64,000 bases of DNA from Hoylesella saccharolytica JCM 17484 (GCF_000614205.1 NZ_BAKN01000001.1:1-64000), one strand, 5' to 3'. Positions 8,721-18,551 are shown, numbered from the stretch's first letter. A program made the numbers and translations. The notes: generated by a model not told the origin, from the sequence alone.

Positions 8721-9148
8721 TAACTTACAAATTGTAAGTTTTCGTGTTGTCAAGAAATCGGAAGGTACCTCGCGAGAGTGCCAACGAAATCACTCAACTT
8801 GTTCTTGGCTCGTAAAAACGCAAGGATTTTACGGTTACGTATAGCATTGATTATTAATTACTTGCGAACTTATAGATAATTTTTGTTCGTTATTTACCCT
8901 TTTGAAACGCCCTAAAACCGTGTTTTTGGGAGTGTAAAAACATAGGTTTTACCCGCTAAAAGATGATGTTTTGCATCCTAAAAGCATAGCTTTTGTAGCT
9001 CAAAACCTATGTTTTTACATTTTCAACGCTCATTTTTGACCAAATAAACGAAAATATTTCTCTAGATTAGGAAAGTAATTTGTAACGAAAAGAGAAAACG
9101 AGAAACGTTCTCAAATGTTAAAAAACTTACAATTTGTAAGTAACTTAA
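8721..9148 (+). repeat. Dispersed element R, copy R1
   Basis: A complete copy of the R family. Ends are CTTACAAATTGTAAG (left) and CTTACAATTTGTAAG (right), each nearly self-palindromic and inverted relative to each other. Inside are a GGTAC/GTGCC hairpin around TCGCGA, a CGTAAAA/TTTTACG hairpin, and five AAAA-N-TTTT dyads starting at 8914, 8936, 8958, 8980 and 9002, an exact 22-bp pitch. No conserved ORF. Confidence 0.85.
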
Positions 9149-9221
9149 AGGTCAAAAAGTGAAAAGGTGAAGGGGCAAGTTGAAACGTATAAAGGTGAAA
9201 AAGTGGAAAGGTGAAAGAGTG

Positions 9222-9280
9222 AAAAAATAGCTAACGCCCTTGCATTGTTATCTCATATTGTGGCGGCTGCATCTTTTCAC
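9222..9280 (+). repeat. Short repeat U, copy U1
   Basis: About 60 bp with the core GCTAACGCCCTTGCATTG and GTGGCGGCTGCATC, flanked by GTGAAA-rich DNA. Near-identical at 39371-39429 (inverted) and similar at 39963-40022. Confidence 0.7.
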
Positions 9281-9297
9281 TCTTTCACCTTTCTACC

Positions 9298-9553
9298 TTT
9301 TCACTTTTACTTAGGTAGGTAAGGTAGGGCAAAGTAGGTAAAAGTAGGTGGCAGGAGACAGAAAAGCACATCAACTTTCATCCTTATTCTTTCATCCTTC
9401 ATCCAAAAATACCCTTTCACTTTTTCACCTTTTCACTTTTACTTGGGTAGGTAAGGTAGGGTATAGTAGGTTGAAGTAGGTGGCAGGGGACGAAAAGACA
9501 TGTAAACTTTCATCCTTATTCCTTCCTCCTTCATCCAAGAAATACCCTTTCAC
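9298..9553 (+). repeat. Tandem pair of S repeats (S1, S2)
   Basis: Two units of about 123 bp (9298-9420, 9431-9553), each running from CTTTTCACTTTTACTT through TAGGTAGGTAAGG, AGGTGGCAGG and CATCCTTATTC to ATACCCTTTCAC. The same unit is found inverted at 39102-39220, 39234-39352 and 48863-48982. The rest of the gap to 9934 is AT-rich with nothing recognised. Confidence 0.75.
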
Positions 9554-9934
9554 CTTTATCTTTTGGGGAGGCAAGGAGGGGATGTAAATAAACTGAAATC
9601 ATCTTTTAAATAATTCCATATTACATTCGCAAGAGTATTGTAAAAAGAAAACCTCTGCAGTGTTGTTTACTAAAAGTATTTTTTAAGTTCTTGCCAACCT
9701 TCTCACAACCTACGGTTTTATCTAAACACTTGATGTAAAAACACTTTAATCTGCATGCTATATTTTTGTCAAAAGGGAAGAATGGATAACGGAATAAATA
9801 GGAAAGGGCGGAATAGAGCGAGCTTGTTTATTTCACATTTTTTGAGTATATTTGTTTCCACTTTTTTGTTTATAAAGGTAGAAAGTTAATTGAATAAAGC
9901 TGAGAAATAAAGCGGATAAAGGAGAAAAGGAGTA

Positions 9935-11253
9935 ATGGTAAAAAGATTGGAAAGGAAAATTAATACCCGAATATTATTGCCCATGAAGCTGTTTATGGGA
10001 CAGGAGAAGTCTGGTGGTATTGTATTGGGCATCAGTGTGCTGCTGGCTTTGCTGCTGGCCAATTCGAGTTTTTCGGGCGAATACTTTGAGTTTTTCGGGC
10101 AACATTTCGGGTTTGCTTTCAACGGAGAAACTTATTTAGATTATAATTTGCATCATTGGATTGACGATGGACTGATGGCTTTGTTCTTCTTTGTTGTGGG
10201 ATTAGAGCTGAAACGCGAGTTTATCGGTGGCGAACTGGCCAATCCTCGTAACACCATTTTGCCCATCGGAGCTGCCATTGGCGGTATGATGGTACCTGCA
10301 TTGATCTATTTAGCTTTGAATATGGGTAGCGTTACAGCCAACGGATGGGGAATACCGATGGCCACAGATATTGCTTTTGCGCTGGGCGTGGTGTATCTGT
10401 TGGGCAACAGGATACCGACTTCGGTGAAGGTTTTTCTGGCTACACTGGCCATTGTCGACGATTTGGGCGCCGTTCTGGTAATAGCTTTTTTCTACACTTC
10501 AGAAATCTCTTTGGTTAGTTTGGCTGTAGGTTTTGGTTTTCTTTTGTTGATGTTTACCGCCAATAAACTGGGCGTTAAAAACGTGATGTTTTATTTTGTG
10601 GTAGGCCTTTTGGGTGTGTGGACCGCCTTTTTGCTATCCGGAATTCATGCCACCATTGCTGCGGTGCTGGCTGCTTTTACCATTCCTGCTGACTCGAAAA
10701 TCAACGAGAATGTATATTTACAACGCATGAAGAAGCAGTTAACCCGTTTTAAAGAGGCCGAAACCAACGATGTGAGAACGCTGGAAGAAGACCAAGTGGA
10801 GATACTTTTGCGTATTCGAGAAGATGCCACGGCAGCCATTCCACCCCTACAACGCCTTGAACACCGTTTGGCTCCGTTTGTTACGTTTGTTATTTTGCCT
10901 ATCTTTGCCCTTTCTAATGCCGGTATTTCATTCGCCGACATCAATCTGTCAGAGTTCTTTTCAACAAATGTTGTAACCGGTGTAACGTTTGGTTTATTAC
11001 TGGGAAAGCCCATCGGTATCGTCTTTTCAACACTATTGTTGGCCAAGATGCGGTTGGCGCCGTTGCCTGCAACGCTCACCCTACGTCGGTTAATCGGTTT
11101 GGGCTTTTTAGCGGCATAGGTTTTACCATGTCAATGTTTGTTTCGACTCTTGCCTTTACAGCCGATACAATGCTTGTGCAAGCCAAGATAGGTATTTTTT
11201 CGGCATCGATAATGGGCGGCATCATCGGCTTTTTGTTGTTGCGACGCGCGTAA
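9935..11253 (+). CDS. nhaA: Na+/H+ antiporter NhaA, frameshifted near the 3' end
   Basis: NhaA exchanges sodium for protons across the inner membrane. Residues 1-394 contain GLELKREF, the paired Asp region MATDIAFALG and the second Asp motif VDDLGAVLVIA typical of the ion site. The frame then hits a stop at 11119, while GIGFTMSMFVSTLAF and the last helix continue in another frame to 11253. One missing base at about 11105-11112 (in GGCTTTTTAGCGGC) explains this; repair gives about 439 residues, a normal length. The start is backed by GGAGAAAAGGAG just upstream. As written the protein lacks its last transmembrane helices. Confidence 0.9.
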
Positions 11254-11322
11254 CAGGCGGTTTTATCTCTTTGCCGTCTTAATTTAACCACCCACTTGTC
11301 GGGTTTTCTTCTTGATTTGTAT

Positions 11323-11330
11323 TAACTTTG
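11323..11330 (+). promoter_or_regulatory. -7 box before the acyl-CoA ligase gene
   Basis: TAACTTTG fits TAnnTTTG and lies 25 bp before the ligase start codon. A clear -33 box is not obvious. Confidence 0.45.
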
Positions 11331-11354
11331 CGTTATTAATCAATACATGCGCTT

Positions 11355-13163
11355 ATGCAGACAAAATGCCATCTATCGGTGCTTGTCCACGAACAAGCTA
11401 AAAAGTATGGACAGGCTCCGGCACTGACTTTTAAAAACTTTGGCAGCGAACAATGGAAGACCGTATCATGGAACCAGTTTTCTACCAGAGTAAAACAGGT
11501 GAGCAATGCCTTGCTTAATCTGGGTGTGAAACCTCAGGAAAATATAGCCATCTTTTCGCAAAATAGTATTCATTATCTTTATACCGACTTTGGCGCTTAT
11601 GGCATTCGGTCTGTCACTATTCCGTTTTATGCCACCAGTAGTGAGCAACAAGTGCAGTATGTTGTCAATGATGCAAAAATTCGTTTCTTGTTTGTTGGCG
11701 AGCAAGAACAATATGATAAAGCTCACCGGGTGTTTCCCCTTTGTGAGTCGTTAGAACGTATTATCGTCTTTGACAAAAGCGTACGCATCAGCACACACGA
11801 CCCTAATGCGTTGTATTTTGACGATTTTTTGGCGCTGGGCGAAAACCTTCCGCGACAGAGTGAGGTAGAAAAACGATGGGCAGAGGCTAATGAAGATGAC
11901 CTTTGTAATATTCTATATACCAGCGGAACGACAGGCGAGAGCAAAGGGGTGATGTTGAGTTATGCCCAATATCACGCTGCGCTGAAGGCAAACGACGAGT
12001 GTGTGCCCGTTGGCGAGAAAGATAGAGTGATTAATTTTTTACCCTTTACGCATATATTAGAACGCGCGTGGTCGTACCTTGCTTTGTCTGAGGGGGCACA
12101 GCTGATTATCAACACTTATCCCAAAGATATTCAAGAGTCGATGCGTGCTACACATCCCACGTGCATGTCGTCGGTTCCACGCTTCTGGGAAAAGGTATAT
12201 ACGGGCGTAAAAGACAGGCTCGATAATTCGAGTGCGATGCAGAAGAAACTCTTTCTTCGCGCCTTATCGGTAGGAAAAAAATATAACATCGACTATTTAA
12301 GTAAGGGCAAACGTCCGCCGTTGGGGTTGAAGTTAGAGTATCAAATGATGAACAAAACAGTGCTCAGTCTGGTTCGCAAGCAGCTGGGATTAGAGCATCC
12401 CAACATCTTTCCCACAGCAGGTGCCACTGTTTCGCCTGAAGTTGAGGAGTTTGTTCATTCAATTGGCATCAACATGATTGTAGGTTACGGACTTACAGAG
12501 AGCCTTGCTACTGTGTCGTGCGACCATAAAGACAAACCTTACACCGTAGGTTCGGTGGGGCGTATCATCAACGGTTTGCAGGTTAAAATAGGCGAAAACA
12601 ACGAGATTTTATTAAAGGGTCCCACGATAACAAAAGGATATTACAAACGCGAAGAGCTCAATAAGACTGTCTTTGATAGCGAAGGTTTCTTCCGAACGGG
12701 CGATGCCGGCTATCTTAAAAATGGAGAACTGTACCTTACAGACCGCCTGAAAGACCTTTATAAGACCTCTAACGGTAAGTACATTGCTCCGCAAATGATA
12801 GAGGCTTTGTTGCTGGTGGATAAGTATATAGACCAAGTTGCGGTGGTAGCCGACCAACGAAAGTTTGTTTCTGCATTAATTGTTCCCGAGTTTAGACTGC
12901 TTGAAGACTTTGCCCGAGATAAGCACATAGCTTTCGATAGTCGGGAAGACCTTTGCGGAAATGCAACCATTCAGCATATGATGCTTGACCGTATTCATAC
13001 GCTCCAACAGCAGTTGGCTCCCTATGAACAAATCAAACGCATCACACTTATTCCTCATCACTTCAGCATGGAAGATGGCGAACTGACCAATACGCTGAAA
13101 CTTCGCAGGCCTATTATTAACGCCAACTATAAGAAAGAGATAGATAAGATGTACGAAGAGTAA
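11355..13163 (+). CDS. Long-chain acyl-CoA synthetase (AMP-forming)
   Basis: A 602-residue ANL-superfamily enzyme. The ATP-binding loop YTSGTTGESKGV lies near residue 188, GYGLTES near 380 and FRTGDAGYL near 440, followed by the C-terminal lid domain. It is expected to activate fatty acids to acyl-CoA (or acyl-AMP) in the cytoplasm. No signal peptide. The substrate chain length cannot be set from sequence. prfB starts 45 bp downstream on the same strand and may be cotranscribed. Confidence 0.9.
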   Translation: MQTKCHLSVLVHEQAKKYGQAPALTFKNFGSEQWKTVSWNQFSTRVKQVSNALLNLGVKPQENIAIFSQNSIHYLYTDFGAYGIRSVTIPFYATSSEQQVQYVVNDAKIRFLFVGEQEQYDKAHRVFPLCESLERIIVFDKSVRISTHDPNALYFDDFLALGENLPRQSEVEKRWAEANEDDLCNILYTSGTTGESKGVMLSYAQYHAALKANDECVPVGEKDRVINFLPFTHILERAWSYLALSEGAQLIINTYPKDIQESMRATHPTCMSSVPRFWEKVYTGVKDRLDNSSAMQKKLFLRALSVGKKYNIDYLSKGKRPPLGLKLEYQMMNKTVLSLVRKQLGLEHPNIFPTAGATVSPEVEEFVHSIGINMIVGYGLTESLATVSCDHKDKPYTVGSVGRIINGLQVKIGENNEILLKGPTITKGYYKREELNKTVFDSEGFFRTGDAGYLKNGELYLTDRLKDLYKTSNGKYIAPQMIEALLLVDKYIDQVAVVADQRKFVSALIVPEFRLLEDFARDKHIAFDSREDLCGNATIQHMMLDRIHTLQQQLAPYEQIKRITLIPHHFSMEDGELTNTLKLRRPIINANYKKEIDKMYEE

Positions 13164-13208
13164 GGTTCAAACCTTGTCTGCAGTGCTTATCGACCCACCA
13201 ATAGTAAA

Positions 13209-14327
13209 ATGATTACAGCAGAACAATTAAAAGATATACTTGACCGAGCTGATGCTTTGCATCGCTATCTTGATATAGATAAAAAGAAAGTAGAGCTTGA
13301 AGAAGAAGAGCTTCGTACCCAAGCACCTGACTTTTGGGATGATCCTGTGCGTGCTCAGGAGCAAATGAAGAAGGTAAAAGAAATTGAAAAGTGGATTGTG
13401 GGCTATAAAAATGTGAAGCAAGCTGCCGACGAACTGCAATTGGCTTTTGACTTTTATCACGATGAAATGGTAACAGAAGAAGAGGTAGACGAGGATTATC
13501 GCAAAGCAATAGTGGCTATTGAGGATCTGGAATTAAAGAATATGCTTCGCCAAAAGGAAGATCCGATGGACTGTGTACTGAAGATTAACTCGGGTGCAGG
13601 TGGTACAGAGAGTCAGGATTGGGCACAAATGCTGATGCGAATGTATATGCGTTGGGCCGAAGCACACGGTCATAAGGTAACGATAAGCAACTTACAGGAT
13701 GGTGATGAAGCGGGTATCAAAAGCGTTACGATGGAGATTGAGGGCGGCGAATATGCTTACGGATACCTCAAAAGCGAAAACGGTGTACACCGTCTGGTGC
13801 GTGTTTCGCCCTACAATGCACAGGGCAAACGGATGACAAGCTTTGCTTCGGTGTTTGTTTCGCCGCTTGTAGACGATACCATTGAGGTGTATGTAGACCC
13901 TTCGAAAGTATCTTGGGACCTCTTTAGAAGTGGTGGAGCCGGCGGACAGAACGTGAATAAGGTGGAAACCGGCGTACGTTTGCGATATCAATATACCGAC
14001 CCCGACACGGGCGAAGAAGAGGAAATATTGATTGAAAACACTGAAAGCAGAAAGCAATTGGAAAATAGAAACAACGCCATGCGTCTGCTTAAGTCGCAGC
14101 TTTACGATAGAGCGATGAAAAAACGCTTAGAAGCGCAAGCCAAAATAGAAGCCGGAAAGAAGAAGATAGAGTGGGGAAGTCAAATCCGAAGCTATGTTTT
14201 TGACGACCGACGGGTAAAAGATCACCGTACCAATTACCAAACGGGCGATGTCGATGGCGTAATGAATGGAAAGATAGACGACTTTATCAAGGCTTATTTG
14301 ATGGAATTTCCGGTGACAGACGAATAA
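13209..14327 (+). CDS. prfB: Peptide chain release factor 2
   Basis: A 372-residue class I release factor with the GGQ peptidyl-hydrolysis motif in GGAGGQNVNKVETGVR (near 250) and the recognition motif as VSPYN (SPY rather than the E. coli SPF). It is read as one uninterrupted frame: at the place where many prfB genes carry the autoregulatory CTT-TGA slip site, this sequence has TAT-CTT-GAT, and no AGGGGG-like Shine-Dalgarno element precedes it. So no programmed frameshift is needed here. It terminates translation at UGA/UAA codons. Confidence 0.95.
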   Translation: MITAEQLKDILDRADALHRYLDIDKKKVELEEEELRTQAPDFWDDPVRAQEQMKKVKEIEKWIVGYKNVKQAADELQLAFDFYHDEMVTEEEVDEDYRKAIVAIEDLELKNMLRQKEDPMDCVLKINSGAGGTESQDWAQMLMRMYMRWAEAHGHKVTISNLQDGDEAGIKSVTMEIEGGEYAYGYLKSENGVHRLVRVSPYNAQGKRMTSFASVFVSPLVDDTIEVYVDPSKVSWDLFRSGGAGGQNVNKVETGVRLRYQYTDPDTGEEEEILIENTESRKQLENRNNAMRLLKSQLYDRAMKKRLEAQAKIEAGKKKIEWGSQIRSYVFDDRRVKDHRTNYQTGDVDGVMNGKIDDFIKAYLMEFPVTDE

Positions 14328-14344
14328 ACTTTCAGGGCGTATTT

Positions 14345-14393
14345 GTTGTCTATCAAGGTGGCGAAGTTTCTCTTTCCTGTACTTGATAACAAC
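14345..14393 (+). terminator. Long-arm hairpin after prfB
   Basis: GTTGT-C-TATCAAG (14345-14357) pairs with CTTGATAACAAC (14382-14393) with one bulged base. There is no strong T tract, so termination is tentative. Confidence 0.35.
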
Positions 14394-14598
14394 ACGTCTG
14401 TATGATGGGAGGGCGTTACGCGCATCACGATAAAATGCCGGTGCATTGCCATAAAATATCGTTCTATATATAATAAGGTATTGCTTTATGATATAAATGA
14501 GGTGGTAATTATCCCTCTAAAATAAATTTTTAAACCTCGCTTTCGTCATTTTCTTCTCTTTGCAGAAGAACTTGCAGAAAGTCTAAAACTAAAAATCT

Positions 14599-14736
14599 AT
14601 GAGTGAAAGAAGTAAAATTCGCCGTGCTCAACGTGAAGCACGCCAAGAGAAACAAGCAAAAATGGTTGTCGCTTGGGTAGCAGGCGTATTGGCTTTATTG
14701 GCTTTAATACTGCTGATTTTTGCGATGAACTCGTAA
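14599..14736 (+). CDS. Small single-pass membrane protein, 45 residues
   Basis: An ATG-started frame of 45 codons encodes a highly charged N-terminus (MSERSKIRRAQREARQEK) and one hydrophobic helix (about residues 22-43). The composition, an intact start and its position 36 bp before the CYTH gene make it a credible small protein. Function unknown; I do not recognise a family. Confidence 0.6.
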   Translation: MSERSKIRRAQREARQEKQAKMVVAWVAGVLALLALILLIFAMNS

Positions 14737-14772
14737 CATTGAATGTTCCATACGCAATAAAAGCGACGCAAA

Positions 14773-15273
14773 ATGAGCGGATTGGAGATTGAACGGAAGT
14801 TTCTTGTCAAAAAAAACAGTCGCTTTCGAGAGGTTGCCTACAGTAGCAGTCGTATCAAACAGGGTTATATGCCGTGTGAAAGTGCGACGGTAAGGGTGCG
14901 TATTCGTGACGAAAAGGCTTATCTTACAATTAAGGGACGTTCGACAAATGGGGGCATTACGCGCTATGAATTTGAGAAAGAAATTGCTTTGGAAGAGGCC
15001 GAACAACTAATGAAACTGTGTCGTGGAGGCGTTATCGACAAACGCAGATACCTCATAAAAAGCGGTAAACACACGTTTGAGGTGGACGAATTCTATGGTG
15101 ATAACGAGGGGCTTTTATTAGCTGAAGTAGAGCTGAATAGTGAAAATGAAGCTTACGAGAAGCCCGATTTCATTGGAACGGAAGTAACCGGAGACCGTCG
15201 CTTTTATAATTCCAGTCTGCTATCTAGGCCTTTTTGTCTTTGGAAAGCATCTTTGCCAGAAGCATACCGATAA
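14773..15273 (+). CDS. CYTH-domain protein (triphosphate tunnel metalloenzyme)
   Basis: A 166-residue CYTH protein: EIERKFLV near the N-terminus (the ExExK metal/phosphate motif), RVRIRDEKAYLTIKG and YEFEKEI, then LAEVEL and GDRRFYNSSLL. Bacterial members often hydrolyse inorganic triphosphate in the cytoplasm; despite database names, adenylate cyclase activity should not be assumed. The last 50 bp overlap tail-to-tail with the VanZ-like gene on the other strand. Confidence 0.85.
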   Translation: MSGLEIERKFLVKKNSRFREVAYSSSRIKQGYMPCESATVRVRIRDEKAYLTIKGRSTNGGITRYEFEKEIALEEAEQLMKLCRGGVIDKRRYLIKSGKHTFEVDEFYGDNEGLLLAEVELNSENEAYEKPDFIGTEVTGDRRFYNSSLLSRPFCLWKASLPEAYR

Positions 15274-15625
15274 GCGAACCCACCGTTGCGCCAATCGTAT
15301 TGGCCAGCATATCCATCCAATCACCACTACGATTTCCATTTGTACAAGTGGCCTGAAGCACTTCTATCAGCCCACTCATCAACACCGGAGCAACCCAAAC
15401 TCCGATGAAAAGTCGTTTTTTGTTCAGCCTTTTATGCCCTTTGAGATATTCGGCCCATATCACTGTACACATCACTGCGTACATAGAAACGTGTGCCCAC
15501 TTGTCTATTAGCTTAACATTGCTGAGCGGAGTTTCGGGTACAGGCATCAGACAAAGTACCCAAATAGCAACAATAAGGCAGCAAGAGAGCGGATAAGTTT
15601 TGATTAAATGCAGTAGATATTTCAT
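15224..15625 (-). CDS. VanZ-like integral membrane protein
   Basis: A protein of 133 residues when started at MKYLLHLIK, the best start because it begins just ahead of the first hydrophobic helix; a longer frame begins at 15670 but overlaps the next promoter. Four hydrophobic segments, WAHVSMYAV and GLIEVLQ, and a DMLANTIGA motif are typical of VanZ-family proteins. Some VanZ proteins give low-level teicoplanin resistance; most have no known role. Confidence 0.8.
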   Translation of the reverse strand: MKYLLHLIKTYPLSCCLIVAIWVLCLMPVPETPLSNVKLIDKWAHVSMYAVMCTVIWAEYLKGHKRLNKKRLFIGVWVAPVLMSGLIEVLQATCTNGNRSGDWMDMLANTIGATVGSLIGMLLAKMLSKDKKA

Positions 15626-15665
15626 CTTTACTTTCAGCTTTTCAGCAAAAGTAGAGATTTTTTTA

Positions 15666-15673
15666 TACATTTG
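15666..15673 (+). promoter_or_regulatory. -7 box before the NSS transporter gene
   Basis: TACATTTG fits TAnnTTTG, 27 bp before the ATG at 15701. This supports starting the transporter at 15701 rather than at an upstream TTG. Confidence 0.5.
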
Positions 15674-15700
15674 CGATGTTTTATATCGAATTGTTTGAAT

Positions 15701-17058
15701 ATGTCAGAGCATAGAATAGGCTTTGGAAGTAAATTGGGAATGATATTAGCAACCGCAGGTTCTGCCGTCGGATTAGGCAATGTTTGGCGTTTCCCTTATA
15801 TGACCGGAGCCGACGGAGGCGCAGTTTTTATCCTTATTTACTTGGCTTGCATTGTTCTTTTGGGTATTCCATGTATGGTCAGCGAATTTATTATCGGTCG
15901 TCATGGAGCAGCCAATACAGCCCGTGCATACGAAAAAATGTCGGCGGGAAAAGGTTGGAAGTATGTGGGTTTGTTAGGGGTAGCCACCGCATTTCTTATC
16001 ACCGGCTATTACGCAGTTGTGTCAGGATGGTGCCTGCAATATCTTTATGCTTCGTCAGTAGGCCAGTTACAAGAAAACACAACATCGGTATCAGCCTATT
16101 TTTCGGCATTTTCTACCGATCCTATTCGTCCTGTTCTTTGGACGGTTGTTATTCTTTTGCTCACCCATTTCGTAATTATTCATGGTGTTCGGGGTGGAAT
16201 TGAACGCGCGTCGAAGTTCTTAATGCCTGTGCTTTTTATCTTGTTGCTTGTTATTGTCGGTGCATCTTGCATGCTTCCGAATGCCGATAAGGGTATGGTT
16301 TTTCTTTTTCAGCCCGATTTTAGCAAGCTTAACACCCATGTTTTTCTTGATGCTTTGGGTCAATCTTTTTACTCTTTAAGTATTGCAATGGGTTGTATTT
16401 GCACCTATGCATCCTACTTTAGCAGGCAAACCCACCTGATGAAGTCGGCTGTTCAAATCTCTATTATCGATAGTTTGGTAGCGATTTTAGCCGGACTGAT
16501 GATCTTTCCCGCTGCCTTTTCTGTCGGAATCAATCCCGATAGCGGTCCTTCGCTGCTCTTTATAACGCTTCCACAGGTTTTCCAACAAGCCTTTTCAGGG
16601 CTTCCTCTAATAGGTTATGTACTCTCGCTGATGTTTTATGCGCTACTCACATTAGCTGCCTTAACATCTCTTATCTCTTTGCATGAGTCAGTACAGCCTA
16701 TTTCTACGAACAATTTCATATCACCCGAAAGCAAGCAGCATGGTTGGTTACCATCTGTACCTGCATCATTGGTGCGTTCTGTTCACTTTCTTTGGGAGCG
16801 GTAGATGGTTTACAAATAGCCGATAGATCACTGTTCTCCGTCTTCGATTTCGTTACCGGACAGATATTTCTTCCCGTCGGAGGTTTTCTTACCTGCTTGT
16901 TTTTAGGTTGGTTTGTACCCCGACAAATTGTGAAAGACGAGTTTACCAACTGGGGAACCTTAAAAGGCACCTTCTTTAAAACCTATCTTTTCAGTGTGCG
17001 TTATGTTTGTCCGTTATGTATTTTGTTGATATTTTTGCACCAATTCGGCGTGTTATAA
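15701..17058 (+). CDS. Neurotransmitter:sodium symporter family transporter, frameshifted
   Basis: An LeuT-type sodium-coupled amino-acid transporter. The first part has FGSKLGMILATAGSAVGLGN and FPYMTGADGG (TM1 and its unwound ion/substrate region). The frame runs out after LISLHES, while the remaining helices continue in another frame (TICTCIIGAFCSLSLG to LHQFGVL). Adding one G after 16687 (CATGAG-G-TCAGTACAGCC) restores HEVSTAYFYE and gives about 452 residues, normal for the bacterial branch. The substrate is probably an amino acid; it cannot be specified. A homopolymer consensus error is the simplest explanation. Confidence 0.88.
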
Positions 17059-17117
17059 TTCCTCTTTTATTTTCTTTTCCCTAATTTTTCCGTATCGTTT
17101 TTACCACGTTTAACACC

Positions 17118-18028
17118 ATGATGTTCAAAGAATTCTTTTATTTGCAAAAGTCGGATCGAAAAGTTATTATCCTGCTTCTTATCGTTGCGGTGGTCATTAT
17201 CGTGCTTATCAGATGGTCAAAACAGCTTCCTCTTGCTCCCGAATCCTCGTCTGAAACCTTTCAGAAAACAAAAGACACTTCTGTTTCTCAGCATAACGAT
17301 GCACACAAATGGGATTTTTCATCCGCCCCTTCACCCTCTGTTCACCTCACACCGTTCGATCCCAACACAGCCGATGCCATGCAATTGCTCTCTCTGGCTT
17401 AACCGAATGGCAGGTAAAAAGCCTTTTAAAGTATCGCGCCAAAGGTGGTGTGTTTCGTCAACCGGCAGATTTTGCCCGTCTTTACGGGCTTACGCAAAGA
17501 CAGTTTAAGCAGTTGCAACCCTATATTCGCATTTCAGACGATTACCGACCTGCAGCCGAACTCTTTGCTCATCAAGAGAAAACGACAGCTTATCAACGTG
17601 ATACGGTGAAATTTCCGATAAAATTAAAAGAGGGCGCGCACGTGCTTTTGAATACAGCCGATACATCTGTTTTGAAGAAAATACCCGGCATCGGCAGTTA
17701 TTTTGCTCGTCAAATCGTAGCTTATCGCAACCGTTTGGGCGGCTATTCCAGTGTATCGCAGCTTGCCGAAATAGACGATTTTCCTTCCGAAACCCTATCT
17801 TTCTTTCAGCTTTCTGCCGATGATGCCAGCCGCATACGTAAGTTAAACCTCAACAAACTTACACTGAACGAGCTGAAACGACATCCTTATATCAGCTTTT
17901 ATCAAGCGCGTGCCATCGTAGATTATCGCCGGTTGCATGGTGCTTTGCGCAGTCTCGACGATCTCAAACTGCTCAACGACTTCTCCGAAGACAAAATTCG
18001 GCAGTTGCAACCCTATGTAGAATTTTAA
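17118..18028 (+). CDS. Membrane-anchored helix-hairpin-helix protein (ComEA-like), frameshifted
   Basis: About 303 residues after repair. An N-terminal membrane helix (about residues 15-33, rich in Val/Ile) precedes three HhH-like segments: FDPNTADAMQLLSLGL..., LNTADTSVLKKIPGIG and LNLNKLTLNELKRHPYIS. HhH repeats bind DNA non-specifically, and related proteins act in DNA uptake, but the function here is not shown. The break is at 17396-17397, where CTGGCTT should read CTGGGCTT; one added G joins the two frames. Confidence 0.8.
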
Positions 18029-18072
18029 CCGATATTTACCGGTTGGTACAGATAAATGATTAAAACTTTTGT

Positions 18073-18420
18073 ATGATGTACTCTTTATTCTTTATGTACG
18101 ATGTCTTCATCGTTCCCGTTTTTACACTTATTTGTTGGTTTATTACCCGAAAAAGCAGGTATCGAAAGGGCTATTTGCTCTTTCTTCTCAGTTTTTTCAG
18201 TATCTATATCGTAGGCTTTTATATGTTGTCTTTACACGTAGGGCGAGGCCCGGCGAAAGATATGGCCCTTTTCTTTCTGCTTCCATCACTGGCTGTAGCC
18301 CATTGGGCGCTTCCGTTTAAGAAAAGTAAAACGGTGGGTAAGCTGCTTTTATCGTTAGCCGGAATTTACATTCTCTTTCTTATCTTGTTGTCGCTGATAC
18401 ACGGGTTTAGCAGGATGTAA
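18073..18420 (+). CDS. Small multi-pass membrane protein, unknown function
   Basis: A 115-residue protein with about four hydrophobic helices (VFIVPVFTLICWFI, the LLFLLSFFSIYIV stretch, ALFFLLPSLAVAHW and the C-terminal LLLSLAGIYILFLILL). It follows the HhH protein by 44 bp. No family is recognised. The terminator at 18434-18475 closes the run. Confidence 0.6.
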   Translation: MMYSLFFMYDVFIVPVFTLICWFITRKSRYRKGYLLFLLSFFSIYIVGFYMLSLHVGRGPAKDMALFFLLPSLAVAHWALPFKKSKTVGKLLLSLAGIYILFLILLSLIHGFSRM

Positions 18421-18433
18421 ATCCTCATTGAAT

Positions 18434-18475
18434 GCAAAAGCGGCAAATTCTACTCAAAGAACTTGCCGCTTTTGC
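18434..18475. terminator. Bidirectional terminator
   Basis: A 13-bp perfect stem, GCAAAAGCGGCAA (18434-18446) with TTGCCGCTTTTGC (18463-18475). It lies between the plus-strand membrane protein and the 3' end of the minus-strand tRNA-Pro. Confidence 0.75.
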
Positions 18476-18478
18476 TAG

Positions 18479-18551
18479 TCGGGATGAGGCGACTCGAACG
18501 CCCGACCCCTACGTCCCGAACGTAGTGCGCTACCAACTGCGCTACATCCCG
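18479..18551 (-). tRNA. tRNA-Pro (CGG)
   Basis: The minus strand folds as a full cloverleaf: acceptor CGGGATG/CATCCCG, D-arm GCGCAGTTGGTAGCGC, anticodon loop TTCGGGA (anticodon CGG) and T-arm with GTTCGAGTC. CCA is not encoded. It reads Pro CCG codons. Confidence 0.95.

Noticed and set aside
9298..9553. Possible CRISPR-like array from tandem S units
   Set aside because: Only two long units with no unique spacers, and no cas genes in the window.
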